From NCBI GenBank assembly GCA_037783415.1, contig JAZGTN010000005.1:1798001-1862000 (forward strand): DNA of 64,000 nt. The letters run 5' to 3'. The notes below the pieces were generated by a model that saw only the letters and a list, made by a program, of their open reading frames with translations, did no database searches and was not told the DNA's origin. A program made the position numbers and the translations under genes. How positions within the stretch are numbered: position 1 is the first letter of the stretch; every line of letters begins with the position of its first letter. Positions 34,301 to 46,389 of this stretch are shown here, one piece after another. The stretch comes from Leptasterias polaris. Its lineage: Eukaryota > Echinodermata > Asteroidea > Forcipulatida > Asteriidae.

Positions 34301-36026
34301 ATTTCTAATTTCTAGAGAATTGGCCCAACAATGGCAGACCTCCCTCATTGCTCAAGGAAGGGATATAACAAAACACTAATCTCTCTATTTCAAAGATTGA
34401 TTTAACTTCTGTGGTTATAAATTGCACAAATCAATCAACAGTGATTCAGTAACTTGAGTAAGTGGAATACGGCAAAATATAGTACTCCTGGATTTTTGGT
34501 TTATCAAATTCCTAATTATAAATTGTACATACAGCTAATTGCCAAATCGCTTATCTCTACAGTATGCATGCCAGAACACTTCATGGTACAAATACTCCAA
34601 GACTCCCTATGAATGATAATATGAGTACCGGCACATACAAATGCATTTATAATCACAATTGCTGTGCAGAAAAAGTCCACATGGTATTGGTAGTCCAGCT
34701 TGCCGAGTTGATTGAAAGTGTTTGTTCGAAGGTGAACAGTTTCTCTACTTGAGTAAAGCTTCATTTGTTTAAAAGTGCATAGGCGAAATTCTGTGCAGTT
34801 GTTTCAATGGGTGTGTGTGTGGCAAACTTCAAAGGGTCATCGTACGTGTGAGTTAATTCAACCCCATGGGTGGCTACACTTTCTCAAGGGGGGGGGGGCG
34901 GGGTGGAATAGAGTATTACATGAAGTAAGTATGAACGATTTTGACGAAATGGTTCTTATGTTATTTAAAGAAATAATAAATGTGTCTACCGTGACCGCCC
35001 CTTTTCTTATAACGTCATTTGTGGCAAGTTTCATACAACTTGTTTTTGAAAAAATGTTTGTGCAAGTTTCCACATAACCAATGTCTCATCTCAATTATTA
35101 TGTGGTCTATGTTGAAATCAAGGTACTACCATTCTGATCAGCTGTCAAATGGTGGTACATTTTCATACTTTCATTAAAAAGTAAAAAAATAACCCTATTT
35201 GAAACTAATGGTAAGACCAAGCAACATGTGATTAATTTTATCAATTAATTGCAGCCTCTATAAGAACACACCTGTCCATAACTTTTAAAGAAAATAATTT
35301 ATAATACTGTTTAATGGTTACGCGGCCTTAAAAATATACAACTTTCACTAATTCCAACACCGAAAATTGCGAAACCATACTAAAATTTGCTGTTGCCATG
35401 GAACAAAAACAATTTCTTTATATAGTTCTCTATAATTGTTTGGTTTTAAGTATGAAAGTTTAAAGAAAGTATATGTTTTATCTTGGCCACCCTTTGAATT
35501 AAATCCTGGGTGGATACTTGCACTTGCAAACATGATCTTTTAGTGGCTAGAAGTGGTGCTAATTTCAAATCCACAATTTGTTTCGCGCTTGTACATATGG
35601 AAACAATTATTTTAGGGGTTTTCATCCTGAAAATGTATCATAGGCCTATGTGTCAAATATTCCGGATGAACTTTGGGCAAACCGGACACAAAGACAACCA
35701 AAGCAAATCAAACCATTTACGGTAAATATGTCTTTTTAACATATTATTATTATTCAAAGTATAGTTGTGCTTCCACCACTGTGACCTGTAATCGGAATCA
35801 TAGCCTCTTGAAACTCTGGAGCGCTATGGCAACTAAACACATCACAAAATACATTTAGGATATTATAAACATTAAACAACTGGCTTAATGACCCCAAAAG
35901 CGCCACAAATGTGTTTGGTGGCTATCCTTACCGTGAAAACTTGCCACCTCCCGCGAGGCACATAATTATAAACAAAAAAATAAATCAACATCCTCCCTCA
36001 TAAAAATACCATCAGCCAAGAAAGAC
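34301..36026. other. Intergenic, no gene seen
   Basis: Scanned on the - strand for missing SAMHD1-like HD-domain exons (H..HD, FSHMFD-type words) without success. G-rich run at 34888-34903. No repeat boundaries recognised. Confidence 0.4.
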
Positions 36027-36335
36027 TCAACTTCCCGACCCAACGGCAACCATAGAAAACTCATCCTTCCCGCCCAAACATATCAAAGGCAGCCACGGAA
36101 GACTCATTTTTCCCGCCCAACTATAACAAGGGCAGCCATAAAAAACTCATTCTTATCCGCCCAATCATACCAATCATATCAAGGGCAGCCATGGAAGACC
36201 CATTCTTCCCGCCTAACTATATCAAGGGCAGCCATGGAAGACTCATTCTTCCCGCCCAATTTATTTTTTCTTTCTTTTTTTTCTTTTTAATATCAATGGC
36301 AGCCATGGAAAACTCATTCTTCCCGCCCAATAAAC
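36027..36335 (+). repeat. Minisatellite carrying TTCCCGCC boxes
   Basis: Seven units of about 35-70 bp, each with GGCAGCCATGGAAGACTCAT and a TTCCCGCC-type box, at about 36033, 36067, 36110, 36155 (degenerate), 36206, 36249 and 36320. A T-rich insertion separates the last two. TTCCCGCC equals the E2F/DP consensus, and CCGCCC resembles a GC box. The array ends about 80 bp upstream of a CCAAT/TATA arrangement. Confidence 0.8.
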
Positions 36336-36359
36336 AACAAGTGGAATTTCTATTCGTTT

Positions 36360-36450
36360 TCGCACGACAGGTGCGAGTGCATTGGCACACAATGCTATTA
36401 CGCAACCAATGCACAGTATATAAAGGCCATGCTGGCCCCGAGCTCAGTCA
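36360..36450 (+). promoter_or_regulatory. Candidate CCAAT/TATA promoter
   Basis: An inverted CCAAT (GCATTGGC, 36379), a direct CCAAT (GCAACCAATGC, 36402) and TATATAAAGG (36417-36426) are spaced as in a pol II promoter, with TCAGTCAGAG about 25-30 bp downstream as a possible initiator. It faces the recombinase exon at 36931. It may be the promoter of a recombinase-bearing retroelement or of a host gene; expression is not shown. Confidence 0.5.
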
Positions 36451-36930
36451 GAGTCATTCTCGGTCAAACAGTCTACCTCACCGTATACATTATTATTGAA
36501 TTTCCCTCCCATTCCCAACCCTACAAAACTATAATTAGCAAAGTGGTTAAATGTTACATATCAATAGCAACTACCTTGCATTCGGTCCAGGGGGAGTGCA
36601 CCCCCTTGAGTACCCAAGCTGCACCCACGTTTCCTCCAAAATAGGGGGTTTTTCGTGGCCGCCGAGCGCCAACGTCACCGTTGGACCGGCACTCATCACC
36701 GGATAGCAAATCTTAATATCATTTCTTAAAATGATTGTCTATTTGTGGACCATAATGGCATTATTGATTTTTTTCACTATAATTTTTAATTTTGCAAAGT
36801 TCTGTTTCACGAACACTCACTATATGTAAGATTGTATGGATTGGTCTTTCAGTCACATAAATTATGCTTTTTGTGCATAAATAGTTGAATACACCTGGCG
36901 TTTGTGTTGTGTTTTCTTATGTTTTGACAG

Positions 36931-37934
36931 AGGTTTGGAGCAGCCTGGCTGAATCCCTTTCAACATCAACGTTGCGCAACTTGGCTATCAACAAACCACC
37001 ATCTCTTCTCATGTGCCAAAGCGTTCTCGACAACGACAAAATACAAAAACAACTGGGAAAGGTGGCAGAGTTGGGCATCTTCCAATACAGGCATCACAGT
37101 GTTTCCCGTCGACCCATTCCACTTATCGTTGTACATCGCCCACCTTGCATCGACCGGGTATAAGACTGTCGCCGAATCTGTCGCGGCGGCAGTGAAGTGG
37201 GTCCACAGTCTGGCCGGCTTACCCTCGCCTACCGACAACATGATGGTAACAACGGCACTGCAAGGTTTCAAACGCATGAACTCATCAGCACCGGTTCGGA
37301 AAGAACCAATTACACCGGACATATTGATAAAAATTATCGGCACCCATTGGCAACCAAATGCTACCCTGGCTGATTTGAGGGTTGTGTTTATCTGTCTCGT
37401 TTCCTACGCGGGTTTCCTACGTTTTAACGATTTAGCTGGTGTAACACGTGCGGACTGTAGGATCACACATGACCGCTTAACAATCCATCTCACAAGGTCA
37501 AAGTCGGACCAGTTCAGACAGGGAGCGGAAGTCGTCATAGCAAGAACATTTAAAGACACTTGTCCCGTGGCCGCAGCAGAGCGGTATTTTTCCGCGCTGG
37601 GCGATTCTGCGGACTCCTCTTTGCCCGTGCTCCGTAGGCTTGTCAGCACCAAAAAGGGTCTTATCCCGTCTGTACACCCACTGAGCTACACCCGTACTCG
37701 TGAGATCATTTTGGACGCTCTGCGGCCCATCGTTCCCGATGTGTCCATGTATGGCCTGCATAGCCTCAGATCTGGAGGAGCCACAGCCGCCTGAATGCTC
37801 AAGTTCCCCCGTTATTAATTTCCAAGCATGGCAGATGGAAGACTGAAACCGCTAGAAACGCCTATCTAAAACTAGACAATACCTCTATATTACTTCCTTC
37901 AAAATTGATAATCGTAATTGGAAATTTAATATAA
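36931..37934 (+). pseudogene. XerD/DIRS-like tyrosine recombinase, one frameshift
   Basis: A good acceptor (TTATGTTTTGACAG) precedes an open frame from 36931. It has an N-terminal SAM-like core-binding part (TTTKYKNNWERWQSWASS, then VDPFHLSLYIAHLASTGYKT) and a catalytic domain: the first Arg in AGFLRFNDLAGV, a Lys-bearing turn (HLTRSKSDQF), HSLRSGGATAA for HxxR, and in the next frame KHGRWKTETARNAYLK with the H/W box and the nucleophilic Tyr. All catalytic residues are thus present, but one base is missing near 37789, giving a stop at 37792. The type is that of DIRS/Ngaro retroelements and XerD-like animal genes. Confidence 0.82.
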
Positions 37935-38399
37935 TGTTGCAGTTTTGAAATATGATTTGGCTATTTATGATGAATCATATTATATAAGAGAATATTTGAT
38001 GTTTGAGAGTATCGATTAAAGGTGCGGTACGGCTGCAGCGACCCTACCAACATTTTATTCATGTTCTTCTGTATACACCTTATAGGAGAAATAGAATAGA
38101 AATGGACTTTCTTACGTAATAATGGAGTAAGAAAAGATACCTTCTGAAAGACCAAACTTTCGGTGTAATTAGATAAACATTTCAGTTCAATTCAATTCAC
38201 TGTGCACAAACTTAGGTATAGCGAATGGGATGAAAGGGGTTGGTGGAGGGGAAAATTTAATGTCTCAACACTTTGACTGTGACAAAGTGAGGATCTCCCG
38301 CAAAAATGTACAACCCTCGCTAATCCGCAAAGGCTGATTGGATAAAAGTAAAACTTACAAACATCGTCCGATCAATAGTATTTACAATGAAAATATTAA
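37935..38399. other. Intergenic/intronic, no gene seen
   Basis: No exon recognised between the recombinase and the next MITE. Confidence 0.4.
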
Positions 38400-39315
38400 A
38401 GGGACACGTTGCCTTCGGATTGGGCGCTTTGGGCTATAACAAGCGTTTGATGTGAAATGAACGGGGTCAGAAAGATGTTTTAAAAGTAGAATATAATGAT
38501 CCCCACAAAAAACATTCCTCAAAACTGTGTGGTTTTCCTTTTATTCGTGAACTAACACGGTCCGCCATTTATGGGAGTCAAGATTTTGACTCCCATAAAT
38601 GGCCGACGTGTTCCTACTAGTCTTATTTTCAGTCGTAAAACGATGATCAGAGTGCTGCTGTGATGTGCAGTGTCTACGTCCTCATCCCTCCTTTCCACAA
38701 TAAACATTTGGTATAAACAACACCGATTGTTTCCCTCGGTTAGTCCCATAACAGTTTTCTTACCCTGATTGACGAGGTTTCTTCTTTTGGGACACGTTTT
38801 AAATCTGCTTTTTGTGGCGATCCATTTTGACATATGAACGGTGTAGGTGTTTACATACACGTTCATACAAACCGAGCTACCTGAAGCTACGCCACGTATT
38901 CGCGGAATAACCAGCCACATATTCCGAAAATAGAATACATGCAACACAGGGAGGTGAACATATGAGTCATATCATACTCACCTCCCTGTACTGCATGTGT
39001 TCTATTTTTCAGAATATGCGGCTGGTCATTCCGTGAATTTCGGGCCCAATACTGTGCTAGCTTCAGAGGTAGAGAATGGTATGTTACCCAGTGTTCATCT
39101 GATAGGTTTACCAGGCCACTGGCTACGGCAACAGCCTAATTACTGTTCATCGCGCATTTTGCCACGATGGTATTTACGGCTGGAAATACATATACGTTTC
39201 GCGGGAAAGATGTCGAGGGGTCAGAGGCCAATGTTTTTTTTTAAATCAACTCTTAACAAGGGTAAGGAACACCTCTAAACAGTAAAATTTCATGAGATTT
39301 GAAGGCAACGTGTCC
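38400..39315. mobile_element. TIR element with GGGACACGTTGCCTTC ends
   Basis: Starts GGGACACGTTGCCTTC and ends GAAGGCAACGTGTCC, perfect complements. Inside are two strong palindromes: 38566-38612 (CCGCCATTTATGGGAGTCA and complement) and 38895-39045 (CGCGGAATAACCAGCCACAT, GAATACATGCAACACAGGG and complements, centre near 38966). No transposase seen. Target duplication not resolved. Confidence 0.8.
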
Positions 39316-39655
39316 GTTGAGGATATCGATAGTGACGCTGATGGGGAATCAGAAGGTGATTATGGATAAAGACAAACAATATCAATATCACATGCATACT
39401 TGTTTCCCTCCAAATTCATGGAAGTTTTAATTATCAGTGGTCTGGTAGATACATGATGGCCTAGTTCTGATAATGCAATTTGGGACGCATGTCACATTGA
39501 CACACATGATTAGGGCATACAGGAGACGAGAAGACTCCCCCCAAAAATCGCAAATTGCCCCTACACATCCTCTATTAATATCTTAAACATTTTCCATTAC
39601 TCAGATTGTTGGTTTCATTATATGTAATGTGTTTTTGGTTTTTGTATTTATTCAG

Positions 39656-39803
39656 ACAGCCAACAACTAACACAGAAGCCGCGCTGCAGTCCAAGAAAGC
39701 TATTGCAATCGCAACAGAAATCGCGACCCAGTATGTGGCTGATGTACCAAATCAACTTTCCAACTTGGGAATTGCCCCATCACCAGCGAGGAAGACGCTG
39801 ACA
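39656..39803 (+). CDS. Exon of an unnamed acidic-tailed gene
   Basis: Between TTTATTCAG and a GTAAGT donor. In the open frame it reads QPTTNTEAALQSKKAIAIAT, then EIATQYVADVPNQLSNLGIA and PSPARKTLT, a likely amphipathic helix followed by a Pro/Ser-rich stretch. It ends in phase 0 and joins the acidic last exon at 41058 in frame. I do not recognise the protein. It lies 1.7 kb downstream of the recombinase on the same strand and could be its 3' part or an independent gene. Confidence 0.45.
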
Positions 39804-40096
39804 GTAAGTTCCATTATCCATGCAATCACATACGTGCCTCAATCGGGAGACATACCCGATTAAAGTAACCTTTATGTTTGTATAAGCCTTTTTTGATCAT
39901 GTTCGATTAAGGACGAGAGTAATGAAACCAGAAAGAAATGAAGAGGGCACCGCAATTTAAGGCAATTTGAAAGGGGCACCAACCTTCTAGAAAGCAATTA
40001 GGTGCTTTTGAATGGAGTAAAAACAAGCCAGAAATTGAGGGCTAGGCAATTAGGTGGGACATGGAAGGCATTTGCCTTTAGTTAATGTGAGCCCTG

Positions 40097-40600
40097 AATG
40101 ACGTCCAGTAAATGCAATAATTTTGTTTTATACACAACAATAATTGTCTTTTCTGTGTGTTATACAACCCTTGTTTTACACTCAGTTGCTTCCACCTCAT
40201 CATCACGCTCATTTGAACGGCAAGATTTCTCCGCCTCCACCACGTCATCAAAGACTCGGCTAAGACGTACCCACTCAGGGACCACGCCATCACCATCGAG
40301 GACAGAACACTGACAGTAAGTGTCCTTATATCCATGCAATCAGGGGACACATGTTACCTATACTTTAATAAAATAACCCAATTGTTATAAGCCTGTTTTA
40401 TTCTTTATGTTTCAAGACTGGAATGATGACACCCAGTGAATGCAATAATTTCATTTTTATACACAATAATAGTTGCCTTTTCAGTCTATTATATAGCCCT
40501 CCTCTACCGGAGTCATTTTTGGGGAACATGCAACACAACGCCCTATCCCTCCGCCACCTCTCACAAGATTTCTCTTCCAATACATATGATTTCGGTACCA
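40097..40600 (+). pseudogene. Tandem duplicates of exon 39656-39803
   Basis: At 40190-40318 the sequence ending ACCACGCCATCACCATCGAGG ... CTGACAGTAAGT parallels the end of 39656-39803 with its donor and downstream intron (ATCCATGCAATCA), but it has one extra base before the donor and an in-frame stop. A further copy begins near 40438 (TGAATGCAATAATTTCATTT and GCCCTCCTCTACCGG) and is more decayed. Confidence 0.45.
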
Positions 40601-41057
40601 GTGGATAAGTTATTGATAATCTTCTTTCTATTTCATACCAAAATGAGTACCGAACATGCCTAATATGACGTTCTCAATAAAATATGATCGCCCCATGCCA
40701 AAGCTAGCTGTATAAATACAACATAAAGGACAATTTATGGATTATAAATTGAACTTTGAAGAAGGAAGGCACATTAATGTTCATATTGTAATAAATCCTT
40801 AACCATGACTGTTAAGAAATGTAAAAAGCCTGATTAGATTAAATACTTTGATTTTCTTGATTTCGGAATAACAACAACTTTTAACGATATGGTCAAGTTC
40901 TGAATACTGATACTCGCTATAGTGAGCTGCTTCACCTGAGAAGACTGAAATGGGTGAAAGGTGTCCCCCAAAAATTGATTGATAAATTAACAGTATATTT
41001 TATTTACTTTCTTTTGGCCACACCTTAACCTATGTTAATGAATGGATTATTTTACAG

Positions 41058-41120
41058 GAAGTTGAAGAAAACGATGGCGGAGATGTCGGTAGTGCACCAG
41101 ATGTTGAAGAAGATGATTAA
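41058..41120 (+). CDS. Last exon: acidic tail
   Basis: Acceptor ATTTTACAG, then EVEENDGGDVGSAPDVEEDD and TAA at 41118-41120. Thirteen of twenty residues are Asp, Glu or Asn, typical of an acidic C-terminus. In phase with 39656-39803. Function unknown. Confidence 0.5.
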   Translation, partial: EVEENDGGDVGSAPDVEEDD

Positions 41121-41204
41121 AACCCGTTTAAATTAACAAGCACAATCCTTTTAGTTTCAAAAGTCGATCGTTCCAATTATTCCATTCGTGTATAGTGCAA
41201 CAAC

Positions 41205-41410
41205 ACTTTTGTGTTGTGCCATTTGATTGGCATGCTGGTTTTTCTAGCGGCGTGGTTTATCTCAAATAACAACGCTTTGCTCAATGTATGGGGAGTTGAC
41301 ATTCAACAACTCCCCCACACCTTTAGTACAGCAGCAAAGCATTGTTAACTTAAAACAAACCACACTGCTATGGAAACCAGCACACCGATCAAACAGCACC
41401 ATGCGGATAA
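41205..41410. mobile_element. ~200-bp palindromic foldback
   Basis: GGCATGCTGGTTTTTCTAGC, CGTGGTTTATC, ACGCTTTGCT and GGGGAGTTG on the left pair with CAACTCCCC, AGCAAAGC, AAACCACACTGCTATGGAAA and CCAGCACACC on the right around a centre near 41307. Immediately downstream of the acidic-tail exon. Confidence 0.7.
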
Positions 41411-41655
41411 TGTGTTTAAACGATCGCACCCGCAATGAGCATTTTTTTTAATGCTCGCTGTTTACATTGATTTTTGAAACTAAAGTATCAAAATTTCCAT
41501 AAGTATTTGACACAATAAACTTGTCTTGTCCTTACTGCACAAACTGCCGCCACTGGGCTATAAACGTGCACACACATATTGCATGCATGCAAGCTCCTAC
41601 TTAAAATTAATTTTGTTCAAGGAGTGACTTTAAATTATAGCCGTGGCGGACTGAT

Positions 41656-42042
41656 TTAACTTGTGGCGGGAGTGAGTTCAAGATTGGTATTGTTTTGGAT
41701 ACAAGGAGTAACTGTAGCAGTCTTTGTTTGATGAGATGTTATTATAATTAGGAGTCTGATTTTGACGAGTTGTTGGTCTATCCCTTGGTTGCACCGAAGA
41801 TTACTAATGCTGGATGGAGTTATGGAGTGAGTTTCTTTGTAAACTGTAGTAAGTCTAGCTATGGTGCGGCGTCTTTGAAGTGTATCCCATTTGATGTCCT
41901 GTAGCATTTCAGTTACACTACTGGTCTTACGGTAATCGCTTTTTACAAATCTGGCTGCTCTCCATTGAACTTTTTCAAGGTTGTCTATTTGTATCTTTTG
42001 GTGGGAAAATAAATGAATAGCATGCACAAATTCAGTCTTCAA
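41656..42042 (-). pseudogene. CR1/L2-like LINE, C-terminal end of ORF2
   Basis: The - strand encodes KIQIDNLEKVQWRAARFVKS, DYRKTSSVTEMLQDIKWDTL and QRRRTIARLTTVYKE, the hallmark end of CR1/L2/jockey-type reverse transcriptase proteins (LEKVQRRAARFV..DY..TSSVT.ML..L.W..L..RR). Only this 3' end is present; 5' truncation is normal for LINEs. A stop ends the frame at 41656 and the 3' UTR presumably continues below it. Confidence 0.85.
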
Positions 42043-42253
42043 GTGATTATTTACTGTGTCTTGAGTAATGAAACGATCATTAAGTTCCCATTTAAAAAAA
42101 GGCTACATCTAAACCTTAGTTAAACATAAAAACGAGTGAACAGTGAAAGTCTTTCAAGCGAAGACCAATATAAGTTATTTTCACGTCACAAAAAGGTTTC
42201 AGGTTGTGAGTAACGTAAAAAAAAACATTTTTAAACGTTTATAATATGATTTT

Positions 42254-42560
42254 AAAACGTTTTTGAAACATCTTACAAGACTAGAAAATTTAAACATAGT
42301 TATTTTCACGTTATATTCACGTTTTTAAAACGTTACATGGAAACGTTACTAGAACGTATAAAAAAAACCGTTTAAACGTGTTAAAAATGTTTTTAAAACG
42401 TATTCGAAACATCATACAAGATTAAAGAAATTAAACATAGTTATTTTCACGTTATATTCACGTTTTTAAAACGTTACATGGAAACGTTTTTAAAACCCAT
42501 AAAAAACTCCACAGAAATACGTTTTTAAAACGTAATATTGAAACGTTTTTTTGACCAAAT
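42254..42560. repeat. ~141-bp tandem repeat of CGTTTTTAAAACGTT words
   Basis: Two full units (starting near 42265 and 42406) share GTTATTTTCACGTTATATTC and ACGTTTTTAAAACGTTACAT. The core is palindromic and further degenerate AAACGTTTTT words extend to 42590. AT-rich; non-coding. Confidence 0.75.
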
Positions 42561-42590
42561 GCAAACGGTTTTTTTACGTTTAAAAAACGT

Positions 42591-44479
42591 TAAATGGCCA
42601 GCTGGGTTGCTTTGCACTGCCACTGTCACTACTGTGCGCAACTAAATAGCAAACAGAACGTTTAAGCCCCAAAATAACACTAAAAAGCCTCCATAAACAT
42701 TTTGTTTTGTCCAACAGTAGGCTCGTACCAACACCAGTAGGCATCTTCAATGTGTAGGCCTCTGACCAATACCGGAAGACCAACAATTGATCGTCACAAA
42801 TTATTTCACCAACTATATGTTTGACACAACTACGTTGAACCATAGAACAAGGACCATACCTTGCCCTATGGTTGAACACTTTGTTGGACAAACAGCTTTT
42901 TAGTGAGATCATATTAGACATTAGTCATCAAAATGTGTTGCAGTGTGCAAAGACCCACATGTGGCATTGCAGATTATGCCTACACTGAGCCCCAACCCAA
43001 ACAATACACATTATGGGAATTATCCTCATAACCTAAATTCAAATGGGCTCTGGTGCAATATGGGTTGCTACCTACCAGCTGGAGACACGTTTGTCGTTTT
43101 TGGCTGCCCATTGAACAAGCAGATTAATCCGCCGCGGGGAATTCCCAAGCGAACGCAACGACATGTTTTTTCAAACAATGTATGCTGGAAGAGTTATTAT
43201 TATCTATTATTGTTTTTTTATTATTTTTTATTTTATATTAACGGCTTCTACTTTTACCTAAAACATAATTGTGTATCCTAATAACCTTTTATATTTTTAT
43301 TTATTTATCTATTTGCCAATATATTGATCTATTTTTTACTGCGTCGGGATTTGTTCCGGGACGCCTTGGTGCATGCGGTGGAAATATTCAGTACACCTTT
43401 GTCCCGATCAATGTTAAAATTGTTTGTTCGAACGACTGCAATTTAGTATCAACACAGGGGAAGGACCAGCTACAGTTTACACTCACGGAGGGTAAGTAAG
43501 CGGTTCTAAGTATTTTAACTTAAATAAACTGATCGACATTAATTGGTATTTTCGTTCGGTTTGGTCAAGACGTATAAAGCGTGTTTTTAGTCGTTTCATC
43601 GAGTACAAATCGGTATTTACAACAACAACAAATGTTTGCAGCCAGGGACTAATTGTTTGGTCGCAACGTGCCTGTGGTTCATTGTCAGTTTAATGCAAAC
43701 AAGTTGTTTTAGTCTATTGGTTAAAAGAGTTAGTTTTGCGAAATGTTCAACGAATTTTAAATGTTTTTTTTTTAAATCTAATTGTGCTGTTAAATTGTCC
43801 AAGTGTTCATGGGTTAATTTAATCTGATTTGTTTACTTAATTTGTGTTTTTATTTTTTATTTTGGTTTTGTCAACCAATGACAATAAAGACAAACCAATT
43901 CTGTACGTAGATGATCGTTGAGGAGGTTTTGTCATGCACCTTCTTACCAAATGACAGTCCCATGTTGATTGATATCATGTCTAGGACAAGTGGCATGACA
44001 CAAGTGCTGCAGTGTGTACGATGTGGCTACGGCAATGGAAACATTAATAATTATATACTATGTCAAAATAATACGATTACACTTTTGAGTGTTTTAAGTA
44101 TAGGGATTTGTCAACCAAGAGGCATGGCTCAGTTGTTTCATCTAAATAACCAATTGAAATACACAAATTGTGCGCTTCTGTACCACTATAGCATTCTTAT
44201 GTTCTATTTTGGCGGGAAATTATTACATGTGATTAATACGTGAACACATATGCTATTATCATAGGAGTAAATCAACCTGTTGACATTGAACTGATGAACC
44301 GCCAACATAACGTATATGGCCTACACGTACAACCCACACCATGAATACACTGGGTTGTTGGGTACCAGCGAACTCAGCTGCATGAATTGTGTGTGCGTAT
44401 GAGTTTTATCAATAACTTTAAAGAATGGGCCTATAGGCAAAACACCGTTTTGCACTCACATACACTCAGAGTGTTTCAA
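42591..44479. other. Intergenic, one weak exon candidate
   Basis: A stretch ending at a GTAAGT donor at 43493 (GKDQLQFTLTEG upstream) has exon-like composition but no clear acceptor. Other open stretches (42943-43281, 43911-44243) match nothing I know. Confidence 0.25.
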
Positions 44480-44725
44480 AACCCTGCCTTGTGTGGTGGA
44501 CCTCTTTTATTCTCAGGTCCACACTTCGTATGTAATGCTTACTCACCCACACACACAAGTGTGTAACAGCCTGCAATCGTGGACCCTCCTTTGTTCAACT
44601 CTTTGTGAAAGCAACCGTGCACCACAATGCTTTCCTTTGTGATAGCAACCGTGGACCTATTGTCCTCTTTTGTTATAGGTTCCCGGTTTGAATGTGGTTA
44701 CCTACTCACACCCACACACACGCAC
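44480..44725. repeat. Second copy of the 11-kb foldback interior
   Basis: CACACAAGTGTGTAACAGCC, TGCAATCGTGGACCCTCC, GATAGCAACCGTGGACC and GTTCCCGGTTTGAATG reproduce, in the opposite orientation, 11385-11560 of the element at 11099-11777. Confidence 0.75.
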
Positions 44726-44936
44726 AACACACACGCAAACCTAAAAACAACCATTGTTTTTTTGTTCAGTAGGTGAATAATAATATCAAGCATCCTGTAA
44801 AACATATCAAACGGTGTGCTGCCACAAATGTCCTTTTCACCCATTTCACTTCCGAACATGAATTTAAAAGACTTACATTTGTATGGCACCATTTTCTATC
44901 ATGAATGAAAGACCTACAGATGTAGGTTATCCTTTC

Positions 44937-45395
44937 TACGGAGCTCCACGAGGGCCATGCCACTTATCTAGATAACGACATAATTTATCTTGCCAAGTCA
45001 ACTTTTTAAAACGAAAAAGTCGACTTATCCTGATAATTTATCTCACCAAGACGACTTAGTTTTATGAAGTCGTCTTGGTGAGATAAATTATCAGGATAAG
45101 TCGACTTCTTAGTTTTAGGAAGTCGTCTTGGTGAGTATTATCAGGATAAGTCGACTTCTTAGTTTTAGGAAGTCGTCTTGGTGAGATAAATTATCAGGAT
45201 AAGTCGACTTCTTTGTTTTAGGAAGTCGTCTTGGTGATATAAATTATCAGGATAAGTCGACTTCTTAGTTTAGGAAGTCGTCTTGGTGAGATAAATTATC
45301 AGGATAAGTCGACTTTTTCGTTTTAAAAAGTTGACTTGGCAAGATAAATTATGTCGTTATCTAGATAAGTGGCATGGCCCTCGTGGAGCTCCGTA
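44937..45395. mobile_element. Foldback element with tandem-repeat core, 6-bp TSD
   Basis: Ends TACGGAGCTCCACGAGGGCC and GGCCCTCGTGGAGCTCCGTA are perfect complements and continue as arms of about 100 bp. Flanks 44931-44936 and 45396-45401 are both CCTTTC, a 6-bp target duplication. Between the arms is a 52-bp tandem repeat (AAGTCGTCTTGGTGAG, TTATCAGGATAAGTCGACTT; five copies from 45066). No protein. Architecture matches 59018-60134. Confidence 0.85.
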
Positions 45396-45429
45396 CCTTT
45401 CGGATCACTTTCATTCATAAGAGTAGTAA

Positions 45430-46330
45430 TAGGGTAGGCCGGCGCACCTAATGCACACCGGCACACCGGGTTGCACACCGAAAAGCTGCACACCCAAAAT
45501 TGCACACCGAAAACCAAAAGGGCGCGCGGAATGGGGGTGAGTGTTTACACACCAGGTGAAGTGGTGCAAAGGTGAGCCACGCAGTGGTGAAACGTTCGGC
45601 TCACGGCAGTGTTCGGGAGGCCCGAAGGGCCGAAGGCGAGTCACGAAGTGGGGAGTCGTGTGACCCACGGCAGTGTTCGGGAGGCCCAAAGGGCCGAGAC
45701 GTGGGAGTAAACATGATGCATGGCATCATGTTGGGCGGTGTCTGAAAGATACCGAAAGAAGGCTTGTCTCACGACAGTGTAACTGAGGGCAAACCGTTAT
45801 TGTTTAACCTCAGTTGGCGGTGCGGTAGTGGTTTCTTGAAACCACGGAGCGCCGCAGAACAACCCCACGCAACATAAACGAGCCGTGTACGGCGCGTTTG
45901 TATTTTCACGAAGTGAAAACAAAGCGGTGTCTTTCACGACGCCTGATAAGACGTCGAGGAAGAAGAAAAGGGTAGTCAGAGTAAAGTGGTTTAAAGTTAT
46001 GTGTAGTCTTACAGACCACGGGTGCCATTGAACGTGCGTATTACTTAATTTATTTACACTGTTATCGCTATCTGTCGTGGTCAAAGTCCAAGATCAACTG
46101 CGTTGGTGCGCGACTTGGTTTTTTGCCCCGGCTTTGTTTGTTGAATGGCTTATCTTCGATCTTGAGGTCACTCTCGTGATTGAACTCGTCTGGGCAAGTT
46201 TATTCCGATAAGTCTGTGACGTCACGCCCCATTTCCGAACACGTCAGGACAAGTTTTTGGGGGAAGTGTTTACACACCAGGTAACGTGGTGCAAAGGTGA
46301 ACTATTCGGCCCACGACAGTGTTTTGGAGG
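45430..46330. repeat. GC-rich block of local duplications
   Basis: GCACACCGGCACACC-like words (45445-45515), CACGGCAGTGTTCGGGAGGC twice (45602, 45667) and a diverged third at 46309, plus GTGTTTACACACCAGGT with GTGGTGCAAAGGTGA twice (45540, 46266). Visibly richer in G+C than its surroundings. No gene recognised. Confidence 0.6.
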
Positions 46331-46389
46331 TTATCATGCCACGGATGTCTTTGATTGTGTTGTAATACCGATGTTTTTTTAAAAAGATT

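Noticed and set aside
42943..44243. Two + strand frames of ~110 codons
   Set aside because: Composition is low in structure, no family resemblance, and no clear acceptor/donor pairs.
45411..46084. Two - strand frames of ~90 codons in the GC-rich block
   Set aside because: They are explained by locally duplicated GC-rich words; no domain was recognised.
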